5,485 nt of DNA from the NCBI GenBank assembly GCA_903921835.1, contig CAIXRL010000223.1, positions 1 to 5,485 of the forward strand, given 5' to 3'. This document shows positions 1-5,485 of the stretch, piece after piece (the first letter of the stretch is position 1; each line of letters opens with the position of its first letter). Below the pieces are notes generated by a model. It did no database searches. It was not told the origin of the DNA and worked only from the letters and a program-made list of their open reading frames with translations. Source of the DNA: Candidatus Eiseniibacteriota bacterium. Its GTDB lineage: Bacteria; Eisenbacteria; RBG-16-71-46. Both the position numbers and the translations under genes were made by a program.

Positions 1-372
<372 letters not shown>

Positions 373-430
373 TTTTTCTTAGGCGCTTCACCTGTGTGTA
401 CCAGCGTCTCATTTCGATTGTTGCCTGCAT

Positions 431-546
<116 letters not shown>

Positions 547-553
547 TATTTTC

Positions 554-586
554 AAGGCCCCGCCGTTTCCGGCGGGGCCTTTTTTT
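554..586 (+). terminator. Intrinsic terminator of the rRNA operon
   Basis: AAGGCCCCGCC (554-564) pairs perfectly with GGCGGGGCCTT (571-581). The extra G565-C570 pair leaves a TTTC tetraloop. The stem runs straight into a run of seven T (580-586). This is a textbook Rho-independent terminator placed just after 5S, and it should separate rRNA transcription from the protein genes that follow on the same strand. Confidence 0.95.
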
Positions 587-808
587 GTGTGTGTGGCCGT
601 GCAGCCCGACAGGGCCTGCGTACCGGGTCGTTCACTTTTCGCTGTCTCCCGGTCTTTGCGGGTCTGGGTTGCATCGCATAAGCGCAATGACTGAAAGCGA
701 TTGGCGGGGACATTGCGTGTAGTCGACGGGGGCATGCGGGATGCATTGATTGGGCGTCCGCCGGGATCAAGGGGCCACGGCGCCCTGCCCTGAGTGTCCT
801 GGCAGTCG

Positions 809-815
809 AGGAGGT
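809..815 (+). promoter_or_regulatory. Shine-Dalgarno that sets the start at GTG 823
   Basis: AGGAGGT at 809-815 is a full-strength ribosome binding site. Seven bases (816-822) separate it from GTG 823. The in-frame GTG at 814 lies inside this motif, so it cannot use it and is very unlikely to be the start; the in-frame ATG at 844 is too far away. In the preceding intergenic stretch (587-808) I see no convincing promoter or gene. Confidence 0.8.
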
Positions 816-822
816 GTCGACC

Positions 823-1635
823 GTGCGCACGTGCGACGTACTGATGGCGGGCATGCTGGCGCTCGTCGCGTTGATTCCAGGGCTGGCCGGGGCCGATGAG
901 GTCGGCCGCATGCACGCCCGGGATGCCCTCGACAGAACGGATCGCCGGATTGAGCTGGCCGACGGCTTCGTCCGTGAGAGTCCGAGCCCACCCGCCCAGG
1001 CGGAACTCTCCGCCGCGCATCAGGGGCAGGCGCGGGCTCGCTCCGCCTTCACCGCCACCCAGTACCCCATCGCGGTGAACTCGAGCCTCGCCGCGCGCGA
1101 GCACGCGGACCGCGCCGTTGCGATCGTGCGCAACCTGCCGGATCCGGACCGCGTGCAGACGCAGGTCGTGCGCACCCGGGACGTGCTCGAGCGCGCCCGC
1201 GATCGGGTTGATGCGTGCGACAACGCCCGTGCCCGCGGGATGCTGCGCGTGGCGCTGACGATGCAGGATCACGCCGAGGGCGCGATGAGCGAGAGCCGCT
1301 ACCTGGCCGCGCTGCAGCTCACGATGAGCGCGCGCGAGCGGGTGATCAAGGCGATGCGCCTGTGCAACCTCGACGAGTCGCCCTCGGACGGCGCGGCCAG
1401 GGCGCTGCAGCGCACTGACGAGGTGCTGGCCGCGGCGCTGGAGTCGCTCGACGCCGGTTCGCCGTTTGTGGCGCGCGACCAGCTCGGACGTGCGCAGTCG
1501 ATCCAGGCGCAGGCGCAGGAGGAGGCCCGACTCGAGCGCTACGAATCGGCGCTGCGGTTGACCCAGGGCGCCCGCTCGCTGGCGCAGCGGGCGATTCGCC
1601 CGGGCGGGGCGCGGCGCGGTTCCCCGGGACGCTGA
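823..1635 (+). CDS. Exported all-helical protein with three ~80-residue repeats, function unknown
   Basis: I do not recognise a named family. With the GTG 823 start the protein has 270 residues. Residues 1-24 look like a Sec signal peptide: a short charged start, a hydrophobic core at about 11-22, and cleavage likely after AGA (22-24). The mature chain is rich in Ala, Arg, Leu, Glu and Gln and looks fully alpha-helical. It contains three diverged copies of one unit. Matching tyrosines stand at 81, 160 and 240 and matching leucines at 62, 141 and 221, so the period is 79-80. The best copies read YLAALQLTMSAR (2) and YESALRLTQGAR (3), each followed by a helix ending in MR or IR. The mature chain has only two cysteines, C132 and C181, bracketing the core of copy 2, so a disulfide is possible. 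No catalytic motif is seen. A periplasmic scaffold or binding role is a guess. It lies 85 bases before the broken barrel gene and may share its transcript. Confidence 0.85.
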   Translation: MRTCDVLMAGMLALVALIPGLAGADEVGRMHARDALDRTDRRIELADGFVRESPSPPAQAELSAAHQGQARARSAFTATQYPIAVNSSLAAREHADRAVAIVRNLPDPDRVQTQVVRTRDVLERARDRVDACDNARARGMLRVALTMQDHAEGAMSESRYLAALQLTMSARERVIKAMRLCNLDESPSDGAARALQRTDEVLAAALESLDAGSPFVARDQLGRAQSIQAQAQEEARLERYESALRLTQGARSLAQRAIRPGGARRGSPGR

Positions 1636-1636
1636 C

Positions 1637-1657
1637 GGGCAGGGAGCGGACCTGCCC
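1637..1657 (+). other. Short perfect hairpin after the repeat-protein gene
   Basis: GGGCAGG (1637-1643) pairs with CCTGCCC (1651-1657) around a seven-base loop, starting two bases after the stop codon. There is no T-run after it, so it is not a convincing intrinsic terminator. It could trim or protect the mRNA end, or pause transcription, or be chance in GC-rich DNA. Confidence 0.25.
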
Positions 1658-1720
1658 TCTGCGAACCTCCTGGACCGCGGCCGCGGCACCACTCGTGGCG
1701 AGGCGCTCGCACGCCTCGCG

Positions 1721-2987
1721 ATGCGGGGCTTGCCCGCGATCGCCTGCACGCTCGCCTTCCTGTTCGCCGTAGCGCGCGTTCACTCCGCGGACAGCCTCGC
1801 GGTCCACGCCGAACTCGGCGTGACGGGTGATGCGTCCAACGAGCTTTTCCACGAGTAGGCCTACACGGGCACCACGCTTCTCGTCCGTTGCCTGCTCGGC
1901 ATGGCCGAGAGCCGCGTCGCGGGTGTCGCTGCGGTGGAGCTCGGCGGGCGCCCGGGAGGGCTCGAGTACTCGCTGCGCCCCGGGATTGCGGTCGGCACCG
2001 AGGTCACGCGCGCCGCGTCCACGCTGTTCCTGCGCCTTCGCCGGGCCGACGGCTGGCTGTTCTCGCTCGAGCCGCGGGCGGAGTACCTGCGGGACGTCGG
2101 GTTCGACATGTTGCGCCGCCAGACGTTGTTCGCAGCCACGGCGAGGGCCCGGCGTTCCCTGGGGGTGGCGAGGGAGGACGTGCTCGACCTGCGGGTGGGC
2201 GGCGAGCTGCTCGACACGCCGGGCTCCGCCGAGCCATTCCTGCTCGCGCACCGTGTTGCCAGCGCCGGCGTTGGCTGGGATCACGAGCCGCTGCTCGGCA
2301 CCAGCTGGAGTGCGCGCTACGGCGCGGCTGTGCGAAACTCTCCGGACTCCAGCGTGCGCGACCACCTCGAGCATCAGCTCGTAGGCACCCTGCGGCAGGA
2401 GTTCGGCGGCGGGCACTCGCTCGAGCTGGACGCGGAGCTGGCACGCCGGGGCACGTTGCGGGACGTGCCGGGCACGCGCGACCGGTTCGCCGAGCTGGGC
2501 GCCGACCTGCGGGGCACCGCACGTCTGGGCGGCCCGTATTCGCTCCTGGGTCCCGCCGGGACCGAGCTGCACCGCTACGACCAGCCCGACAGCGTCCTCG
2601 ACTTCGACTACCACGTCGAGCGCGTCCGCATCGAGCTCCGCCGCGAAACCGGCCGCGGGCCTGACCGCCGCGCCGGGGCCGCGCGCGGAGTTCCTTGCCG
2701 CCCCGTGGACGCCCTGCGAGCCCTACGGCGAGCCCGCGTGCTGGTGGCTGTTCGAGCCCGTCGCCGGCCGGCGCACCTGCTTGAACTCGGAATCCGGCGG
2801 CACGACCGACCCGGCGGCGCTGCATTCGTCCTACACTTTCGTCGAGCTGCAGCTGCTCGCCGACCAGGAACTGCCCGCGAAGCTGCGTCTGCGCGTGACG
2901 CTCGGGGGCCGGCTGGAGCGCCACGACGACCCGTCACAGGATTCGCGGGGCTTTTACTTCTCCGTGGACCTCCGTAGAGTGTTCTGA
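1721..2987 (+). pseudogene. Outer-membrane beta-barrel protein gene broken by an in-frame TAG and a +1 frameshift
   Basis: ATG 1721 opens a good signal peptide (MRGLPAIACTLAFLF, then AVARVHSA), followed by barrel-like sequence. After 45 codons the frame meets TAG at 1856-1858, then stays open in the same frame with barrel-like alternating strands up to about 2645 (YHVERVRIELRRE). Beyond about 2660 that frame turns Arg/Ala-rich and loses protein character, ending at a stop at 2975-2977. The sensible reading moves one base forward into the frame that ends at TGA 2985-2987. That frame has G/C third positions, strands such as YTFVELQLLADQ and LRLRVTLGGRLE, and the C-terminus FYFSVDLRRVF, the terminal-Phe signal used by the BAM machinery. 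The total span fits 421 residues plus one extra base. A cysteine-bearing stretch (PCEPYGEPACWW) follows the shift. No strong ribosome site precedes 1721, and none precedes the internal ATG 1901. It may be a true pseudogene or carry two sequence errors. The cargo or ligand is unknown. Confidence 0.75.
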
Positions 2988-3013
2988 ATCCCAACCCGCC
3001 ACGGAGGGTTCCC

Positions 3014-4744
3014 ATGTCGTCCCGCCCACGTCTCCTGCTGCTCGTCGTCCTGCTCGTGCTGATCGGCGCCGCGGGGCTCGCCCTCACGCTGCGCCTGCAT
3101 CGCACGCCGCGTCCCTCGTCGAGCCGGGTCGCGCTCATCTGGGACGTGCCGAGCGAACTCGATGACGCGCCGCCCTCGGCCTCGGCGTTTTCGCTCGCGG
3201 CGTTCCGCCACGTGCGTCCCAGCCTGTGGGAGGTCGCCTCGGGGATTCGCAGGGCCGCCGGCGACAACAGCGTGCGCGCGCTGGTGCTGCACGTCGGGGA
3301 GGTGCAGTGGGGCTGGGCGCGCATGGCGGAGGTGCGCGAGGCGTTGGCGGCGTTCCGCGCCGCGGGCAAGCCGGTCTACGTCAGCCTGCAGGGCGGTGAG
3401 GATCAGTCCTACCTGCTCGCCGCGAGCGGTACGCGCGTGGCGATGCCGCCGACCACGTCCGTGTTCCTCGACGGGCTGACCGCGTCGGCGATGTTCCTCA
3501 AGGGCACGTACGACAAGCTGGGCATCAAGCCCAACTTCCAGCACGTGGGCCAGTTCAAGTCGGCGGTCGAGCAGTATACGCGGACCACCCTGTCCGCCCC
3601 CGCCCGGGCGGCGATGGAGGCGCTTCTCGACGACGAGTACGCGCTGCTCGCGGATACGCTCGCCGCCGCGCGCCACATGACGCCCGAGCGCATGCGTGCG
3701 GTGATCGACGACGGTCCCTTTACCGCGCGCGCCGCCGTGGGTGCAGGTCTCGTGGACACGCTGCTCGACCAGTCCGACCTGGATTCGCTCGCCGTGGCCG
3801 CTGTCCGGGAGCGCCTCGGCACGCTCGCGCTGGAGCGCTACCTCGACGACGCGCGCGAAGACGACGGTGGCGCGCAGATCGCCCTCGTCCCTGCGGCGGG
3901 CACGATCGTGTCCGGGCGCAGCCGCGACAACGGCTGGTCGGGCGCCGATCTCGGCTCGGAGACGCTCGTCAACACCCTGCGGGAAGCCTGCGAGCGGCGT
4001 TCGGTCAAGGCGATCGTGCTGTGGGTGGACAGTCCGGGTGGCTCCGGCGACGCCTCGGACGACGTCTGGCAGGAGATCCGCCGTGTCCGCAAGGTGAAGC
4101 CGGTGGTGGTGAGCATGTCCAACCTCGCGGCCTCGGGCGGCTACTACATCGCCTGCGGCGCGGACGCCATCGTGGCCGAGCCCGGCACGATCACCGGCTC
4201 GATCGGGGTCTTCGGAGGCAAGCTCAACGTGCTCGGGCTTTACCAGAAGCTGGGGCTCAACGTCGAGACCGTCTCGCGTGGCAGGCACGCCGGGATGATG
4301 TCGCCGTTCCGCGACTTCACGCCCGAGGAGTCGGCGCGATTCCAGGCGCAGCTGGACGAGTTCTACCGGATCTTCGTCGGACGCGTGGCGCAGGGGCGCG
4401 CGCTTTCGGCGGCGGCGGTGGACTCGATCGGGCAGGGGCGCGTCTGGTCGGGGGCCGCCGCGAAGCGGCTCGGACTGGTGGACTCGCTGGGCGGTGTGCA
4501 GACCGCCATCGGGATCGCCCGCAAGCGCGCGCATCTGTCCGCGGACGACGACGTGCGGGTCGTGCTCTATCCGCATCCGCACCGGCCGTTCTTCCAGCGC
4601 TTCATCGAGGACGCGCTCGATCAGAACCAGGACGAGACGCGCCTGGCGACGCTGCCGCCCGTTCTGGCTGCGTGGCTGCGTGCTGCGCGCTTCCCGGTCG
4701 GGCAGGCGCTGGCGATGATGCCCTGCGAGATCACCATTCGCTGA
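3014..4744 (+). CDS. sppA: Signal peptide peptidase SppA, long (67K) type
   Basis: This is an inner-membrane serine protease that degrades signal peptides left after secretion. The 576-residue length and two tandem ClpP/crotonase-like halves match the long Escherichia coli-type enzyme. An N-terminal membrane anchor spans about residues 6-27. The N-half carries the general-base lysine K182 in FKSAVEQY (YKSAVEPF in E. coli). The C-half carries DSPGGSGDASDD (339-350), which supplies oxyanion-hole glycines, and the nucleophile S374 in NLAASGGYY, followed by GTITGSIGVFGG (391-402). All key residues are present, so it should be active as a tetramer in which K and S come from different halves. The start is firm: GGAGGG at 3003-3008 lies five bases before ATG. 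It begins 26 bases after the barrel gene's stop, so co-transcription is likely. It ends facing the cytochrome gene. The C-terminal ~60 residues (515-576) lie beyond the conserved core. Confidence 0.96.
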   Translation: MSSRPRLLLLVVLLVLIGAAGLALTLRLHRTPRPSSSRVALIWDVPSELDDAPPSASAFSLAAFRHVRPSLWEVASGIRRAAGDNSVRALVLHVGEVQWGWARMAEVREALAAFRAAGKPVYVSLQGGEDQSYLLAASGTRVAMPPTTSVFLDGLTASAMFLKGTYDKLGIKPNFQHVGQFKSAVEQYTRTTLSAPARAAMEALLDDEYALLADTLAAARHMTPERMRAVIDDGPFTARAAVGAGLVDTLLDQSDLDSLAVAAVRERLGTLALERYLDDAREDDGGAQIALVPAAGTIVSGRSRDNGWSGADLGSETLVNTLREACERRSVKAIVLWVDSPGGSGDASDDVWQEIRRVRKVKPVVVSMSNLAASGGYYIACGADAIVAEPGTITGSIGVFGGKLNVLGLYQKLGLNVETVSRGRHAGMMSPFRDFTPEESARFQAQLDEFYRIFVGRVAQGRALSAAAVDSIGQGRVWSGAAAKRLGLVDSLGGVQTAIGIARKRAHLSADDDVRVVLYPHPHRPFFQRFIEDALDQNQDETRLATLPPVLAAWLRAARFPVGQALAMMPCEITIR

Positions 4745-4770
4745 ACGCCGCGCGGCTGCGGAAACGCGAA

Positions 4771-4801
4771 AGGGCGCGCCCCGCGCTGCGGGACGCGCCC
4801 T
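4771..4801 (-). terminator. Hairpin between converging sppA and cytochrome genes
   Basis: GGGCGCG (4772-4778) pairs with CGCGCCC (4794-4800), with A4771-T4801 outside. After one mismatch the stem continues with CCCGC (4780-4784) against GCGGG (4788-4792). On the minus strand the stem is followed by CCTTTCGCGTTTCC, a broken T-rich tail. On the plus strand there is no T-run. It therefore best serves the cytochrome gene, 14 bases past its stop, and may also act weakly for sppA. Confidence 0.65.
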
Positions 4802-4815
4802 CGAACGTCGATGCG

Positions 4816-5214
4816 CTACTTGCGGCCGGAGAGCACGTGGATGTAGGCGATCAGGTTCTCGATGTCCGCCGGCTTCAGCGGCGGGCTGGCTTTGCTCCAC
4901 GCGACCATGCCCGAGGGCAGCTTGCCGTTCGTGATGCAGTCGCGCATGTAGGCGTCGGCGTTCTTGCGCTTCGGGTCCGCCCACGTCTTTGGGTCCTTCC
5001 AGTTCGGCGTCGGGTTGCCCGTCAGCTTCACCCCGCCGGTGCCGTCGAGCTTGTGGCAGGCGAAACACTTGACGGTGAATATGGCCTTGCCCGCGGCGGC
5101 ATTGCCCTTGGCCCGGGCGGGTGCTGGCGGAGCGGCGTAGGCCATCGCGGCTCCCAGCACCGCGAGCGTGATCATCGTGGCGCCCGCGGCACGCACGTTC
5201 ATCGTGAAGGACAT
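4816..5214 (-). CDS. Small exported class I cytochrome c
   Basis: A 132-residue single-haem c-type cytochrome, a periplasmic electron carrier. Residues 1-27 are a Sec signal peptide (hydrophobic core about 13-24, cleavage near AYA, 26-28). CFACH at 50-54 is the covalent haem site (C50, C53, proximal H54). M103 in LPSGMVAW is the likely second iron ligand. The closing helix DIENLIAYIHVLSG (117-130) is typical of cytochrome c domains in oxidase subunits and small soluble carriers. No oxidase or reductase genes are in view, so its partner is unknown. On the coding strand AAGGAG lies 10 bases before ATG and a weaker AGGA lies 5 before; the second ATG (codon 5) is further from both. The gene ends with TAG just before a hairpin, so TAG works as a normal stop in this genome. 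C93 is a third cysteine in the mature chain. Confidence 0.94.
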   Translation of the reverse strand: MSFTMNVRAAGATMITLAVLGAAMAYAAPPAPARAKGNAAAGKAIFTVKCFACHKLDGTGGVKLTGNPTPNWKDPKTWADPKRKNADAYMRDCITNGKLPSGMVAWSKASPPLKPADIENLIAYIHVLSGRK

Positions 5215-5268
5215 TGAGTTCCTGCTCCTTTTTGAGTTGGCGGATTCGCGTCCGCGAAGCCATCGTGG

Positions 5269-5485
5269 CTACGGTACGAGCGGATACTGCTGACGGGCAC
5301 CGGTTCCGTCAATGATGCGAGTCCTGTGGGCCCGCCAGTGCGGACCCTTGACGAGCCCGCGGCCCGCGGCCGCGATCCGCGCGTCATCCGCCGCGAAGCT
5401 CGACCAGCCGCCGTCCTGATCGTGTCCACGACACGGTTCCGGAGCGGTCGGCCGGGCTTCCTGTGGCCGCCATGCATCCCGCACT
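5269..5485 (-). CDS. Possible C-terminal fragment of an unrecognised gene, cut by the window edge
   Basis: On the minus strand a frame is open from the right edge to TAG at 5269-5271, giving about 71 residues with no start that must be real. The middle part (HDQDGGWSSFAADDARIAAA, then GRGLVKGPHW) has mostly G/C third positions and reads more like protein than the other frames here. I do not recognise a family. It would end 54 bases before the cytochrome start on the same strand, so the two could be neighbours in one transcript. It could equally be non-coding upstream DNA. Confidence 0.35.
   Translation of the reverse strand, partial: VRDAWRPQEARPTAPEPCRGHDQDGGWSSFAADDARIAAAGRGLVKGPHWRAHRTRIIDGTGARQQYPLVP
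5284..5312 (-). promoter_or_regulatory. Candidate sigma-70-type promoter for the cytochrome gene
   Basis: On the minus strand TTGACG (5312 to 5307) matches five of six bases of the -35 consensus. Seventeen bases further is CAGTAT (5289 to 5284), a poor -10 with three of six matches. Transcription would start near 5277, about 60 bases before the ATG. It overlaps the end of the possible upstream gene. The spacing is good, but the weak -10 and GC-rich DNA make this tentative. Confidence 0.3.

Noticed and set aside
587..596. Short GT repeat after the rRNA terminator.
   Set aside because: Only four repeat units, too short to be a meaningful repeat tract.
656..684. Promoter-like TTGCGG and TAAGCG with 17-base spacing before the repeat-protein gene.
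   Set aside because: The -10 matches only two of six consensus bases, so it is not supportable as a promoter call.
1675..1686. Perfect palindrome CCGCGGCCGCGG before the barrel gene, with a similar GC-rich run near 5359-5376.
   Set aside because: Such CG-only palindromes are common by chance in DNA this GC-rich, and nothing links it to a known operator.
5245..5258. Small inverted repeat TTCGCG-TC-CGCGAA in the cytochrome leader.
   Set aside because: The arms are six bases with a two-base gap, there is no T-run, and no recognised operator or riboswitch fits.
2954..5263. A 769-codon open frame on the minus strand across sppA and the cytochrome.
   Set aside because: It is antisense to the clearly real sppA and out of frame with the real cytochrome. 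GC-rich DNA has few stops, and its sequence is Arg/His-rich with no domain.
735..5483. The 12-mer TGCGGGATGCAT at 735-746 recurs inverted at 5472-5483, like ends of a mobile element.
   Set aside because: A shared 12-mer is expected by chance about once or twice in a window this size counting both strands. The match does not extend, no transposase is present, and the interval starts just after an rRNA terminator with ordinary genes inside.

Overview
The window is very GC-rich (about two thirds or more by eye, with coding third positions almost all G or C). It comes from a bacterium with two membranes: it encodes an exported helical protein, the remains of a beta-barrel whose chain ends in phenylalanine, a membrane-anchored signal peptide peptidase A and an exported c-type cytochrome. 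The phylum cannot be fixed from this sequence alone. High-GC groups such as Gemmatimonadota or Candidatus Eisenbacteria would fit, but that is inference. The 3' part of the 23S rRNA (1-372) is the best piece for placing it.

Layout. Positions 1-586 are the end of an rRNA operon: the 23S 3' end, a 58-base spacer without tRNA, a complete 5S gene, and a strong intrinsic terminator. Positions 587-822 are intergenic, with no convincing gene or promoter, and end in a strong Shine-Dalgarno. Then come three same-strand genes: a 270-residue exported helical protein built from three repeats of about 80 residues (823-1635); a signal-peptide-bearing outer-membrane barrel gene that is broken twice, by an in-frame TAG and a +1 frameshift (1721-2987); and sppA (3014-4744), only 26 bases after the barrel stop. 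On the other strand, converging on sppA across a shared hairpin, is a small exported cytochrome c with one CFACH haem site (4816-5214). Upstream of it on the same strand is a possible C-terminal fragment of another gene running off the right edge (stop at 5269).

Together, the protein genes are about the cell envelope: export, outer membrane, inner-membrane clean-up of signal peptides, and periplasmic electron transfer. Only SppA and the cytochrome have recognisable functions. The points most worth a second look are the damaged barrel gene and the triplicated helical repeat protein next to it. I did not find an unambiguous new defence, mobile or regulatory system, and there is no CRISPR array, insertion sequence or tRNA in the window.
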